Of a DNA stretch of 17,179 nucleotides, positions 1 to 8,775 are shown piece after piece; positions within the stretch are counted from its first letter, which is position 1; the number at the start of each line of letters is the position of its first letter. A program made the translations under genes and the position numbers. The notes under the pieces were generated by a model. It was not told where the DNA came from. It saw nothing but the letters and a program-made list of their open reading frames with translations, and made no database searches. The stretch is taken from positions 27,504 through 44,682 of the forward strand of contig DOOI01000162.1 in the NCBI GenBank assembly GCA_003512825.1, in the 5' to 3' direction. This stretch comes from Paracoccaceae bacterium (GTDB taxonomy: Bacteria > Pseudomonadota > Alphaproteobacteria > Rhodobacterales > Rhodobacteraceae).

Positions 1-1731
1 GCGATGACCGCCCGCCACAAGCAACCCGTATTGATCCGGGGCACCTGCGCGCAAGAAGGGGCCGCAGAGGGCCGGGTGTGGCTCCATGAGCCACGTGTGG
101 TGGTGACAAATCCGGTTGCAGATGACCCGGAGCGCGAGACAGAGCGGCTGGCAGAGGCCGTGGAGCAGTTGCGGGTGTCGGTGGACCGGATGCTGGAAGG
201 CGCGGCCATGGGCGACGCCGAACAGTTGGAAGTTTTGGAAGCTTACCGGATGTTTGCCAATTCCAAGGGATGGATGCGGCGCATGGAGGAAGACATCCAG
301 CGCGGTCTTTCTGCTGAGGCCGCCGTTGAGAAAGAGCAATCTGCGGCGCGTGCCCGAATGAGCCAAATCACCGATGCCTATTTGCGGGACAGGCTGCACG
401 ATCTGGACGACCTGTCGAACCGATTGCTGCGGATCTTGACTGGTCAAGGCCGCGATACCGGAGCGGAAATGCCTGCGGCGCCCATTTTGATCGCCCGCAA
501 CATTGGCCCGGCGGAATTGCTGGATTATGGGCGCAAGCTGAAGGGGATCGTGCTTGAGGAAGGCTCGGTCGGGAGTCATGCGGCGATCGTGGCGCGGGCT
601 TTGGCCATTCCGCTGATTGTGCATGCCGAGCGGATCACCACAGAGGCGCTCAACGGCGATGCCATCATGCTAGATGGTGATCAGGGCATTGTGCATCTGC
701 GCCCGGACGACACGGTGGCTGCGGCGTTTCGGGACAAGATCGCGATGCAGGCCGAAGCGCAAACGCGCTATGCCTCGATCCGCGATGTGCCCGCGACGAC
801 GCTTTGCGGCACCACGATCGGGCTGCATATGAATGCGGGCCTGATGGCGGATTTGCCATCGCTGGAAGGCTCTGGTGCCGAGGGGGTGGGGCTGTTCCGC
901 ACCGAGTTGCAATTCTTGGTGCGAAACCAGATGCCACGCCGCTCGGAATTGTCGGCGCTTTATAGCCGCGTGCTTGATGCCGCGCAGGGCAAGCGCGTGG
1001 TGTTTCGGACCCTCGATATCGGCTCGGACAAGGTGCTGCCCTATATGAAGCCCAATGATGAGCCAAACCCGGCTTTGGGCTGGCGCGCGATCCGCGTTGG
1101 GCTCGACAAGACGGGGATTTTGCGGATGCAGTTGCAGGCGCTGTTGCGCGCGGCCAATGGGCGGCCATTGACCATCATGTTCCCTTTCGTGGCAGAATAT
1201 TCGGAATATCGTGCTGCCCGGCTGGAGATGGATAAGGCGATAGAACGCGAGCGCATTCTTGGCCATGCGATCCCAACGCGGCTCGAAGTGGGGGCAATGC
1301 TGGAGACGCCGTCTTTGGCCTTTGCGCCGCGCGCGTTTTTTGAGGAGGTGGAGTTTCTCTCCATCGGTGGGAACGATCTCAAGCAATTCTTCTTTGCGGC
1401 TGACCGCGAGAATGAGCGGGTGCGGCGGCGTTATGACACCCTGAATTCGTCTTTCCTGAATTTTCTTGAAGGGATCGTGCGAATTTCGGATGCGACCAAA
1501 ACTGCGCTGTCGTTTTGTGGCGAGGATGCTGGGCGGCCTGTGGAGGCGGTGTGTCTTGCGGCTATCGGGTTTCGGACGCTTTCTATGCGCCCGGCATCGG
1601 TGGGGCCGGTCAAACATATGCTGCGCCGCGTGGATCTGACTGCGTTGCGCGAGGTGATTGATGCAGCGCGCCGTGAGGGGCTGGAAACCGTGCGCCCGGC
1701 CGTCATGGGCTATCTCGCCACAGTCTCGTGA
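1..1731 (+). CDS. ptsP: PtsP, nitrogen-type PTS enzyme I (phosphoenolpyruvate-protein phosphotransferase), 5' end missing
   Basis: This enzyme takes phosphate from phosphoenolpyruvate and passes it to the nitrogen-PTS HPr (NPr), a cytoplasmic regulatory relay that does not import sugar. The reading frame is open at base 1 (gcg precedes the first ATG at 4). Family members are about 745-750 residues with an N-terminal GAF domain, so roughly 170 residues probably lie outside the window and the ATG at 4 is probably internal. Numbering from that ATG, the phosphohistidine-domain helical region comes first, followed by the active-site His192 in GSHAAIVAR. The PEP-binding barrel shows GVGLFRTELQF (about 295-305), DIGSDKVLPY (338-347), IGGNDLKQF (454-462) and the catalytic Cys505 in SFCGEDAG. 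All key catalytic residues present in this part are intact. The gene ends 23 bases from the convergent EcsC gene. In related genomes I recall ptsP following lysC, which would lie to the left. Confidence 0.93.
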   Translation, partial: AMTARHKQPVLIRGTCAQEGAAEGRVWLHEPRVVVTNPVADDPERETERLAEAVEQLRVSVDRMLEGAAMGDAEQLEVLEAYRMFANSKGWMRRMEEDIQRGLSAEAAVEKEQSAARARMSQITDAYLRDRLHDLDDLSNRLLRILTGQGRDTGAEMPAAPILIARNIGPAELLDYGRKLKGIVLEEGSVGSHAAIVARALAIPLIVHAERITTEALNGDAIMLDGDQGIVHLRPDDTVAAAFRDKIAMQAEAQTRYASIRDVPATTLCGTTIGLHMNAGLMADLPSLEGSGAEGVGLFRTELQFLVRNQMPRRSELSALYSRVLDAAQGKRVVFRTLDIGSDKVLPYMKPNDEPNPALGWRAIRVGLDKTGILRMQLQALLRAANGRPLTIMFPFVAEYSEYRAARLEMDKAIERERILGHAIPTRLEVGAMLETPSLAFAPRAFFEEVEFLSIGGNDLKQFFFAADRENERVRRRYDTLNSSFLNFLEGIVRISDATKTALSFCGEDAGRPVEAVCLAAIGFRTLSMRPASVGPVKHMLRRVDLTALREVIDAARREGLETVRPAVMGYLATVS

Positions 1732-1738
1732 CGCGCGC

Positions 1739-1751
1739 GCCCCTGCGGGGC
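1739..1751. terminator. Short GC hairpin between convergent genes, possible shared terminator
   Basis: The arms GCCCC and GGGGC enclose a three-base loop in the 23-base gap between the ptsP stop and the EcsC-gene stop. There is no T-run on either strand, so termination by this hairpin is only inferred from its position between two converging genes. Confidence 0.3.
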
Positions 1752-1754
1752 ATC

Positions 1755-2540
1755 CTAGCCCTTCAGAATGCGGCGCGCAGGAATGAGGCGGAGGAACTCG
1801 GCCCGCAAGGCCCGCTCATCGCGCTCGGCATCAATGGCCAAACGGCGAAGCCCGAACTGCACATGGGCAATTTCCTGATAATAGGAGGTGTAGGCGTAAT
1901 TGGTGGCCGCGCCTGCAACGGCCCCAATCAGTGGCACCGCTTGCGCCGCCAACTTTTGGCCCAAGGCAGTGGCCAGCCGTGGGGCAACAGAGGCCAGCAA
2001 ACGATTAAGCGCGGGACCTGTCAGCGTCATGCGTGCCGCCAAGAACGCCAGTTCGGAGCCGTCATCGGACTCAAGCGGACCAGCCGCGGCCAAAACCTGT
2101 AGGCAATCGAATTGAACGCTGTCTTCTGCCGGATCGAATCCGTGCTCGGCGGCGACCGCTTGCACGCCGCGCAACAAGACGGTGACGGTCACGGGCAATT
2201 CGGCCAGCGCTATGGGCAGCCCCCCTGCCCCGCCAACGGCCCCCATGGCCGTGGAGACTGCGGTGGTAAGCCAACCCGGCTGATCGCCTATGACGCCGCG
2301 GCTCGCCTGCGCGGCGCGCAAGGCGGATTTGAGGGCGGTCTCGGTGCCGCTGGTAAGACCCGCGCGCACAGGTGCAGGCAGGCGCTCCAGAAGGTTTTCG
2401 GCACGGCTGCCCAGCAAGTTGAGCACCGCCATCCCCAGACCGCCCGCGCGCGCATAGCGCTCCGCCAACGCCAAGAGCCGCGCTTGCGTTTCGGCCTCGG
2501 AGAGGCGCGCGTTTGGATGTTCGATGATCTCCATGGCCAT
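1755..2540 (-). CDS. EcsC family protein
   Basis: This is a 261-residue protein of the EcsC family, named after the third gene of the Bacillus ecs ABC-transporter locus. The biochemical role of the family is not established. The sequence shows a charged N-terminal helix, then a Gly/Ala-rich central part with GAVGGAGGLPIALAELPVTVTVLLRGVQAVA (about 100-130 in shortened view), and a second small-residue hydrophobic stretch near 190-215 (QAVPLIGAVAGAATNYAYT). This pattern suggests membrane association without a clear transporter topology. No ABC transporter subunits are next to it. The start at 2540 has a strong ribosome site, GGAGGG, five bases upstream; a second ATG two codons later is less well placed. 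The GNAT gene lies 47 bases upstream on the same strand, so the two may be co-transcribed. The family call is firm and the function is unknown. Confidence 0.85.
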   Translation of the reverse strand: MAMEIIEHPNARLSEAETQARLLALAERYARAGGLGMAVLNLLGSRAENLLERLPAPVRAGLTSGTETALKSALRAAQASRGVIGDQPGWLTTAVSTAMGAVGGAGGLPIALAELPVTVTVLLRGVQAVAAEHGFDPAEDSVQFDCLQVLAAAGPLESDDGSELAFLAARMTLTGPALNRLLASVAPRLATALGQKLAAQAVPLIGAVAGAATNYAYTSYYQEIAHVQFGLRRLAIDAERDERALRAEFLRLIPARRILKG

Positions 2541-2587
2541 GACTGCCCTCCGCTTTCAAGAAAGGATGGGGGCGCGCAGGGCGCGCT

Positions 2588-3142
2588 TCAAGAGAGAGCC
2601 CTTGATTGAGGGAGCGGAGCCGTCACAGGATCGACCCAACGGGTCACGGCACCCGTTACGCCCTGCCAGCCACCATCCGCCATTTCATAACCCAAGATAC
2701 GGTCGGGGTTGGTGGGAGGAGGCATCTCGACATCTGTGAGTTTTTCAAAACCAAAGCGGCCATAATAAGACGCGTCGCCCACGAGGAGCACCCGTTGCCA
2801 GCCCAAGCGCGCCGCTCGTTCGAGCGCCTCTTGGATCAGCAACGCGCCCAAGCCCTCTCCTTGGCGTGTCGGGTGGACCGCGACAGGGCCCAACAAAAGC
2901 ACTGGGGCTGCGCCGACCAATATTGGCCAAAAGCGGATTGCACCTGCGAGAATGCCATATGTGTCGCGCGCGACGAGGCACAAGGCGGCCACAGGCGGCA
3001 CGCCATCGCGGAGGCGATAGGAGGACAGCGCTGTACGCCCGGGCGCAAAGCACAGATCCAGCAGCCCTTCGACCTCCCACCAGTCGCCGGGTTGTTCTTC
3101 ACTCAGATCGTAGTGATCATGCACCCTGCGGCCTCTTTTCAT
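2588..3142 (-). CDS. GNAT family N-acetyltransferase (YhbS-like)
   Basis: This is a 184-residue single-domain acetyltransferase that would move an acetyl group from acetyl-CoA to an unknown small molecule or protein. The acetyl-CoA-binding motif A is clear: LGPVAVHPTRQGEGLGALLI at about 84-103, with the pyrophosphate loop R93-QGEGLG. It is followed by VGDASYYGRFGF (121-132), typical of the YhbS-like subgroup. The N-terminal part contains an EQPGDWWEVEGLLDLCF helix. The ATG at 3142 has only a weak upstream purine stretch. A GTG six codons later (3124) has GAGG at suitable spacing and is an alternative start. The gene is divergent from the flavin-reductase gene with a 69-base gap that must hold both promoters. 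It sits 47 bases upstream of the EcsC gene. Confidence 0.85.
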   Translation of the reverse strand: MKRGRRVHDHYDLSEEQPGDWWEVEGLLDLCFAPGRTALSSYRLRDGVPPVAALCLVARDTYGILAGAIRFWPILVGAAPVLLLGPVAVHPTRQGEGLGALLIQEALERAARLGWQRVLLVGDASYYGRFGFEKLTDVEMPPPTNPDRILGYEMADGGWQGVTGAVTRWVDPVTAPLPQSRALS

Positions 3143-3211
3143 CTCTTGGAGGTGGAAACCCGATTAACACGGCGCTAGGTCAGGAGCAAATCATGCGCGA
3201 AGGAAAACTTG

Positions 3212-3823
3212 ATGTTCTATAAACCAAGCGACGGCCACGGGCTGCCACATAATCCCTTCAACGCCATCGTTACGCCGCGCCCGATTGGCTGGATTTCCAC
3301 GCGGGGCCGCGATGGGGTGGATAACCTTGCGCCCTATTCGTTTTTCAACGCCGTGGCCTATACGCCGCCACAAGTCATGTTTGCATCAACGGGCACCAAA
3401 GCGGATCGAGATGGCACCAAGGATTCAGTGGCAAATATTCGCGAAACCGGGGTGTTTTGCGTAAATATCGTTGAATATGCCATGCGTGACGCGATGAATG
3501 CCTCGTCGAAGACTTTGCCCGCCGCTGCGGATGAATTTGCCCACGCGGGGTTGCAGCGCGAACCGTGCCGCGAGATCGATTGTGCCCGGGTTGCAAACGG
3601 GCCTGCTGCGTTGGAGTGCCGTTTGACGCAGATCATCACCTTGGAGGGCGAGACCAATTTTCTAGTCTTGGGAGAAGTCGTGGGCATTCACATGCGCGAT
3701 GACTGCATGGTGGAGGGTATGTTCGACGTGACCAAGTTCTTCCCGCTGGCCCGGCTTGGCTATAAGGATTACGCCAAGATTGACGCGCCGTTTTCTTTGC
3801 TGCGGCCCGACGAAATCGCGTGA
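3212..3823 (+). CDS. Flavin reductase-like FMN-binding protein (DIM6/NTAB type)
   Basis: This is a 203-residue protein with the flavin reductase-like FMN-binding split-barrel fold. Such proteins bind FMN and reduce free flavin or act on small substrates with NAD(P)H; the substrate here is unknown. The conserved N-terminal elements are present: NAIVTPRPIGWIST (about 17-30), VDNLAPYSFFNAV (36-48), QVMFAST (54-60), KDSVANI (70-76) and FCVNIV (82-87). The C-terminal half contains ETNFLVLGEVVGIHM, a typical late strand pair. The frame can also be opened by a TTG one codon earlier, but the ATG at 3212 is preceded by AGGAAA at good distance and is preferred. It converges on the SDR gene with only 15 bases between the stops. 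It stands alone on the plus strand here. Confidence 0.85.
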   Translation: MFYKPSDGHGLPHNPFNAIVTPRPIGWISTRGRDGVDNLAPYSFFNAVAYTPPQVMFASTGTKADRDGTKDSVANIRETGVFCVNIVEYAMRDAMNASSKTLPAAADEFAHAGLQREPCREIDCARVANGPAALECRLTQIITLEGETNFLVLGEVVGIHMRDDCMVEGMFDVTKFFPLARLGYKDYAKIDAPFSLLRPDEIA

Positions 3824-3838
3824 CAAGAGGTTGGGCGG

Positions 3839-4603
3839 CTAGTCGGCTGTCCAACCGCCATCGACCAATAGGCTGGTGCCCGTAACCATGGCGGACGCCT
3901 CTGAGGCGAGGAACACGATGGGGCCCATGACGTCGGCAATCTCACCGACGCGGCCGAGTTTGATTTTGGACAAGATCCACGCCTTGCGTTCGGGGATTGC
4001 GAGGGTCTGCTCGCCCAAGGGCGTGCGAATGAAGGTGGGGCAGAGCGTATTGACCCGAATGTTGTGAGGCGCAAACTCTAGGGCCATGGCTTTCGTCATC
4101 CCCTCGAGGGCATGTTTGGACGCGCAATAGACCGCGCGGTCTGGTCCACCGACATGGCCCATTTGAGAGGAGACATTGATCAAGCTGCCAGATTTACCCG
4201 CCGCGATCAGGCCGCGTGCCACCTCACGGGTCAGGAAATAGGCCGCCTTGAGATTGACCTGCATGACGGCGTCATAATCCGTCTCATGCGTCTGCAGTGC
4301 CGGGCTGTGACGGGCAAGGCCTGCCGAATTCACCAAGATATCGAAGGGACCTTGGGAAGCAATCGCCGCAGCCGTCGCGGAAATATCGGTGATGTCGAGT
4401 GCCAAGGCATCCGCTTCGCCACCCGCCGCTCGAATGGCGTCGCGTGTTGCATCCAACTCGGGCCGTTTGCGCGCGACGAGGGTGACCGCCGCCCCAGCCT
4501 CCGCCAAGGCAACGGCGGCGCCAAGGCCAATGCCGGATGAGGCACCAGTCACGAGCGCGCGGCGGCCTTCTAGGCGGAAGGAGGGGGTTTTAGGGAGGAA
4601 CAT
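3839..4603 (-). CDS. SDR family NAD(P)-dependent oxidoreductase
   Basis: This is a 254-residue classical short-chain dehydrogenase that oxidises or reduces an alcohol/ketone pair with NAD(P). The Rossmann motif TGASSGIG is at 19-26 and the NSAG motif at 92-95. The catalytic residues are Asn117 (VNLKA), Ser146 (NVSSQMG), Tyr159 and Lys163 (YCASK). The C-terminal signature TGTSLLVDGGW ends the protein. The frame is open further upstream, but the ATG at 4603 is chosen because it starts just before the first beta strand and has GGAG nine bases upstream; the extension would run into the palindromes and the end of the neighbouring gene. The HisD-like dehydrogenase gene lies 71 bases upstream on the same strand, so the two probably form an operon. 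This suggests successive oxidation of one substrate. The VARKR sequence after strand 2 leans towards NADP, but that is not certain. Confidence 0.92.
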   Translation of the reverse strand: MFLPKTPSFRLEGRRALVTGASSGIGLGAAVALAEAGAAVTLVARKRPELDATRDAIRAAGGEADALALDITDISATAAAIASQGPFDILVNSAGLARHSPALQTHETDYDAVMQVNLKAAYFLTREVARGLIAAGKSGSLINVSSQMGHVGGPDRAVYCASKHALEGMTKAMALEFAPHNIRVNTLCPTFIRTPLGEQTLAIPERKAWILSKIKLGRVGEIADVMGPIVFLASEASAMVTGTSLLVDGGWTAD

Positions 4604-4616
4604 CGGGGCTGGCTCC

Positions 4617-4636
4617 AAATTTCTTGCAAGAAATTT
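4617..4636. repeat. Perfect 20-base palindrome
   Basis: The sequence aaatttcttgcaagaaattt is identical to its own reverse complement. It lies 13 bases before the SDR start, next to a second perfect inverted repeat (4637-4662), in the gap after the HisD-like gene. It could be a repressor operator, an RNA hairpin at the SDR ribosome site, or one copy of a dispersed intergenic palindrome. I found no second copy in this window. Confidence 0.7.
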
Positions 4637-4662
4637 GCCCGGAATTTCCTTAAATTCCGGGC
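4637..4662 (-). terminator. Strong hairpin after the HisD-like gene, possible attenuator or processing site
   Basis: Two perfect 11-base arms, GCCCGGAATTT and AAATTCCGGGC, enclose a four-base loop. It begins 12 bases after the HisD-like stop on the minus strand. It is not followed by a T-run; the 20-base palindrome follows directly. A simple intrinsic terminator is therefore less likely than partial attenuation, 3'-end protection of the upstream message or a repeat element. The dyad is certain and the function is inferred. Confidence 0.55.
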
Positions 4663-4674
4663 GGGATGGCAGCG

Positions 4675-5985
4675 CTACTCTGCAGCCGCGCCGTAGGGCA
4701 CATTCTTGCCGCCGTAGCGGCGGACGCGAATGTTGCATTGCTCGGCATGGCCCACGAACCCTTCGAGCATGCAGAGCCGCGACCCATAGGCCCCGATACT
4801 TGCAGCGGCCTCATCTGTGGTGATCCGCTGATAGCTGTGCGTTTTCAGAAACTTGCCGACCCAAAGCCCGCCTGTATAGCGCCCGGCCTTTTTGGTTGGC
4901 AGCGTGTGATTGGTGCCGATGACTTTGTCACCATTGGCGACGTTGGTGCGCGCACCAAGGAAGAGCGCACCGTAGCTATGCATCTGGCTTAAGAACCAAT
5001 CATCGCGGTCGGTCATGACCTGCACATGCTCATAGGCCATGTCATTCGCGACCTGGAGCATTTCCTCGTAACTGTCGCACAAGATCACATCGCCATAATC
5101 ACGCCAGCTCACCGAGGCTGTCTCGGCGGTGGGGAGGATTTTCAGCAAACGGTCAATTTCGGCCAAGGTCGCATCGGCGAGTTTGCGGCTGTTGGTGATC
5201 AAACAGGCGGGCGAGTTGTAGCCATGTTCGGCTTGGCCCAAGAGATCGGTCGCGCATAGCTCGGCATCCACCGTATCATCGGCGATTACCATCGTCTCGG
5301 TTGGGCCTGCAAAGAGGTCTATGCCGACGCGGCCGTAAAGCTGGCGTTTGGCTTCGGCCACGAAAGCATTGCCGGGACCGACCAGCATATGCACGGGCTC
5401 GATGGTTTCAGTGCCCAGAGCCATGGCGCCAACCGCTTGGATGCCCCCAAGCACGTAGATTTCATGCGCCCCGCCCTTTTGCATGGCAGCAACGATTGCC
5501 GGATGCGGCGCGCCTTTTACCGGAGGGGCAGAGGCGATGATCCGTGGGACGCCCGCGACGGAGGCTGTGAGCACGGACATATGCGCGGAGGCGACCATGG
5601 GAAATTTGCCGCCGGGCACATAGCAACCCACGGATTGAACGGGGATATTCTTGTGGCCCAGAAAAACGCCCGGCAAGGTTTCGACTTCGATATCGGTCAT
5701 CGAGGCGCGTTGGGCCTGTGCGAAGCTGCGGATTTGCGTTTGAGCGAAGGCGATATCTTCCATGTCGCGGGTGGAGACTTTTTGCATCGCGGCTTCGATT
5801 TCGGAGGCTGTGAGGCGGAAGGAGGGCGGCGTGTAGCCGTCAAATTTTTGGGCCAGATCACGAACTGCCGCGTCGCCACGTGTTTCAATATCCGCCAGAA
5901 TACTCTCGACGCTGGCGCGCACTTTGGCGTCATCCTCTGCGCGCTCGGATTGTGGTTTGCCTTGCTTGAGATGAAGAATTGCCAT
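4675..5985 (-). CDS. Histidinol dehydrogenase family protein, probably a catabolic alcohol dehydrogenase (HpsN-like)
   Basis: This is a 436-residue zinc- and NAD-dependent dehydrogenase of the HisD family. Those enzymes oxidise an alcohol to an acid in two NAD-linked steps. The fold motifs are all present: VGCYVPGG (119-126), [18 protein letters not shown] (201-218) and [11 protein letters not shown] (226-236). Zinc ligands map to Gln251 and His254 (QAEHG), Asp353 ([10 protein letters not shown]) and His413 (VGHAEQ). The two catalytic residues map to Glu319 and His320. The substrate region differs from histidine-pathway HisD and resembles the paralogues, such as sulfopropanediol dehydrogenase HpsN, with GYNSP after the QAEH motif. 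No histidine gene is nearby and an SDR follows. The ATG at 5985 has GGAGG five bases upstream; the longer open frame has no support. Catabolism of a C3 diol or sulfonate is a guess from the family. Confidence 0.88.
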   Translation of the reverse strand: MAILHLKQGKPQSERAEDDAKVRASVESILADIETRGDAAVRDLAQKFDGYTPPSFRLTASEIEAAMQKVSTRDMEDIAFAQTQIRSFAQAQRASMTDIEVETLPGVFLGHKNIPVQSVGCYVPGGKFPMVASAHMSVLTASVAGVPRIIASAPPVKGAPHPAIVAAMQKGGAHEIYVLGGIQAVGAMALGTETIEPVHMLVGPGNAFVAEAKRQLYGRVGIDLFAGPTETMVIADDTVDAELCATDLLGQAEHGYNSPACLITNSRKLADATLAEIDRLLKILPTAETASVSWRDYGDVILCDSYEEMLQVANDMAYEHVQVMTDRDDWFLSQMHSYGALFLGARTNVANGDKVIGTNHTLPTKKAGRYTGGLWVGKFLKTHSYQRITTDEAAASIGAYGSRLCMLEGFVGHAEQCNIRVRRYGGKNVPYGAAAE

Positions 5986-6003
5986 TGGTCCCTCCGACTT
6001 TGC

Positions 6004-6021
6004 CGCGCCATAGGTGGCGCG
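6004..6021 (-). other. Perfect hairpin just upstream of the HisD-like ribosome site
   Basis: The arms CGCGCCA and TGGCGCG are separated by a four-base loop. The dyad sits eight bases before the GGAGG of the HisD-like gene, in the 89-base gap after the sensor-kinase stop. There is no T-run, so it may be an operator or an mRNA structure that separates expression of the signalling genes from the dehydrogenase genes. Confidence 0.35.
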
Positions 6022-6074
6022 ACCCCTGCCCGTATCAAGGGTTTGCCGATCTTTTGCGGCACTGCAAGGGGGCG

Positions 6075-8729
6075 CTAGGAAATCGTGGCGGCCAAATCCC
6101 GCAGCGCGGTCACACTGTCGGACCAGACTTTGGGTAACTCGTCGAGGTGGGGCTGAAGATTTTGCCGATTTTGGCTTTGTTTCCACTCGCCTTCGGCGCG
6201 GTTGAGGGCTTCACGCAGGTGCACGGCACCAAAGACCGCGGCGCTGCCGGCAAGACGATGTAAATCGGCAACGAGGGTCGCGGGATCGGAAGAATGGTCT
6301 GCGCTGCCGATGACCAACTCACCTTCTGAGAAAAAGCGCTCTAGAAAGTTGTCCATCGTGCTGCGCCCAAGGTCTTCGGCCAATCGCGTGATTTGTTCAG
6401 GATCAATCATCGGGCTTGGCTCCTTTTTGTGGTGTGGCATTGGCGTGACCGGGGCGGCGGCGGTTGATGTCGTGGCAATCTCCCCCATGGGTTGCGCCGC
6501 GAGAGTGATATGTGCGTGGCGGGAGAGGGGATCGGAAACCACCACGGTTTCCGCCATCAATTGACGCAGCTCGCGGCGGTTGATCGGCTTGGAAAGATAT
6601 CCATCCATGCCGTGGGCGCGGAAATCCTCGATTTCCCGCGGCAATGCGTGGGCCGTCACAGCTATGATGCGGGCGTCTTGGCTTTTGCCGCCCCCAACCC
6701 GAATGGCGCGGGTTGCATTGCGCCCGTCGAGGCGCGGCATGGAAATATCCATCAATATGACATCGAAAAGCTCTGCCTCGGCGAGGCGGACCCCTTCGTA
6801 GCCATCGGCCGCCTGGTGGACGCTATGGCCGTCTGTGTCGAGCATATCGTAGAGAACTCTACGATTAATCTCGTTGTCTTCGACGATCAGCACCCGGCGT
6901 GGGATGATGTTTTCCGGCGTCTCGCTCGCGGCCTGCGCGCCCATGTCGTCGACTTTGGGCGTCACCGGCAGGGACATTGCGGGGCCGGGGAGCCTGAGCC
7001 AGAAACAACTGCCCACACCAGGAGTGCTTTCGGCGCCGATTTGCCCGCCCAAGACCTCGGCCAGACGGCGCACGATTCCAAGGCCCAGCCCAGTGCCGCC
7101 AGTCGCGCGCCCATAAGACGCATCGCCGGTTTCGAAGTCGCGGAAGAGGCGGTCGATTTGCTCGGATTCAATGCCAACCCCCGTGTCGATCACACGGATT
7201 TCCAGCTCTGGGGGCTTGTTGACGTCTTCTAGCCATTCCAAGTCTACCCAAATTCGCCCGTTGTCGGTGAATTTCACCGCGTTGCCGACCAAGTTGATCA
7301 GAATTTGCCGAAGGCGGCGGGCATCGGTCGCGATGGCTGGGATCGGGGCACCGACGACTTGCCATTCGAGAAGGTTACCACCAGAGGCGGCCAAATCGCG
7401 CAACGTGTCGACGACACCTGCGACCACCATACTCGGATCGGTGGGGGACATGTCGGCGTGAAGTTTGCCAGCTTCGTATTTCGTGATGTCGAGAACGTCA
7501 TTGACGTGATTGAGCAAGAGACCGCCGGAGGTTTCCATTGTGTCGAGATAGGAGCGCTGGCGGGGAGATAGCTCGGTTTCTTTCAGTAGCGCGAGTGTGC
7601 CCAGCATGCCGTTCAAGGGCGTGCGGATTTCGTGGCTCATTACAGCCAGAAACTCGCTTTTTGTGCGCTCGCCTGCGACGGCTTGGTCGCGGGCAGAGAC
7701 CAATTCGCGCTCGGCTTGAACCATGTGGGAAATATCGCGCAAGAACGAGATGAAGATTTCGCCCTCGGTCCCCAGAGCGGATTGAATCGAGAATTCCACA
7801 GGGAAGATCTCGCCATTGGCGCGCTGCGCTTCGAGCCGCACGCGGCCGGCGCCGACGACCTTGCGCTGGCCTGTCCGCAGATAGCGCGACATGCCGGCCT
7901 TATGTGCGCCGCGCAGATGTTCGGGAATGACCATATCCGCGATGTTATGCCCAACCACATCGGCGCGCTTGTGACCAAAAATGCTTTCCGCAGCGCCGTT
8001 AAACTCAAGAATATGCCCCAAGCGATTGGTCACGATCACGGCGTCAAGCGAGGTGGCAATGATGGTTTCAAGGCGCGCGGAAGTCGCTTGCAGCACATTC
8101 GCACGACGAAACCCCTGTCGGGCCATCCGTGCGAGAAGCAGCGCGGACAGCAGCAGCACCGACAAGAGAGCCAAGGCAACGAATGCCAAGCGCACCAGCG
8201 TTTGCGCCACATTTTCGCGACGCGCGTCCGCATTTCTGGCAAAAACCTCAAGCCCGGCAACGGAGAGCGAGCGCACCGCAGAGCGCAGGCTTTCCATTTG
8301 CTCGCGCATTTGGGGCAAGTTGGCCTCTAGGACCGGGCCGCCTTCATCGATGATCGGAACGGTTTCAGAAAGAAATCCCAAAACGCGGATCATAGCGACG
8401 TTGTAGCGCGGCTCGTCGCGGAGAGACACGTACAGCTGACCATCGGCAAGCACGCGCACGCGGCTGTAGAAGATATCGTATTCCCGGCGCACGGTGGAGA
8501 GATTTGGTGTCTCGGCTTGCTGAGCGAGGATGATAGAGCGCTCGAGATCGACGAAATCGACCTCGACCTGGGTCAGGGTCCATTGGACGTTGTCGGAGCT
8601 TGCGGTGTCGAGCAGCGTCATATTCGAGACGACAGCCTGCGCGAGATGCACCAATACACCGATGGCCACAATGGCAACCGTGATTACGGATGCCATCCGT
8701 AATGGGGCAGAGGTCAGAAAACTAAACAT
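6075..8729 (-). CDS. Hybrid sensor histidine kinase with PAS, HisKA, HATPase, REC and HPt domains
   Basis: This is an 884-residue inner-membrane kinase that probably starts a multi-step phosphorelay. Transmembrane helices are near 12-34 and 179-201 and flank a mostly helical periplasmic region of about 145 residues. A cytoplasmic PAS domain spans about 219-339. The HisKA site is His366 in [10 protein letters not shown]. The ATPase domain has its N-box near 479-490, DTGVGI (515-520) and GTGLGLGI (545-552). The receiver domain has Asp661 ([12 protein letters not shown]). After a Pro/Ala/Thr-rich linker, an HPt domain carries His824 ([12 protein letters not shown]). All phosphotransfer residues are intact. 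The ATG at 8729 lacks a good ribosome site. A TTG at 8792 would add 21 residues and overlap the upstream gene by 17 bases. The SUOX-like gene lies 46 bases upstream and the response regulator is divergent beyond it. The likely output is that regulator. Confidence 0.93.
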   Translation of the reverse strand: MFSFLTSAPLRMASVITVAIVAIGVLVHLAQAVVSNMTLLDTASSDNVQWTLTQVEVDFVDLERSIILAQQAETPNLSTVRREYDIFYSRVRVLADGQLYVSLRDEPRYNVAMIRVLGFLSETVPIIDEGGPVLEANLPQMREQMESLRSAVRSLSVAGLEVFARNADARRENVAQTLVRLAFVALALLSVLLLSALLLARMARQGFRRANVLQATSARLETIIATSLDAVIVTNRLGHILEFNGAAESIFGHKRADVVGHNIADMVIPEHLRGAHKAGMSRYLRTGQRKVVGAGRVRLEAQRANGEIFPVEFSIQSALGTEGEIFISFLRDISHMVQAERELVSARDQAVAGERTKSEFLAVMSHEIRTPLNGMLGTLALLKETELSPRQRSYLDTMETSGGLLLNHVNDVLDITKYEAGKLHADMSPTDPSMVVAGVVDTLRDLAASGGNLLEWQVVGAPIPAIATDARRLRQILINLVGNAVKFTDNGRIWVDLEWLEDVNKPPELEIRVIDTGVGIESEQIDRLFRDFETGDASYGRATGGTGLGLGIVRRLAEVLGGQIGAESTPGVGSCFWLRLPGPAMSLPVTPKVDDMGAQAASETPENIIPRRVLIVEDNEINRRVLYDMLDTDGHSVHQAADGYEGVRLAEAELFDVILMDISMPRLDGRNATRAIRVGGGKSQDARIIAVTAHALPREIEDFRAHGMDGYLSKPINRRELRQLMAETVVVSDPLSRHAHITLAAQPMGEIATTSTAAAPVTPMPHHKKEPSPMIDPEQITRLAEDLGRSTMDNFLERFFSEGELVIGSADHSSDPATLVADLHRLAGSAAVFGAVHLREALNRAEGEWKQSQNRQNLQPHLDELPKVWSDSVTALRDLAATIS

Positions 8730-8775
8730 CCCAGTAACGAAGCCCAAGTCCGACTTAAATTCTTGCACGCTCGCC

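Noticed and set aside
670..1617. A 315-codon minus-strand frame inside ptsP
   Set aside because: It is antisense to conserved PtsP sequence and rich in Arg, His and Pro, typical of a shadow frame in GC-rich DNA.
4675..5985. The gene as hisD for histidine biosynthesis
   Set aside because: No other his genes are nearby, the partner is an SDR and the substrate region resembles catabolic paralogues. The family call is kept without the hisD symbol.
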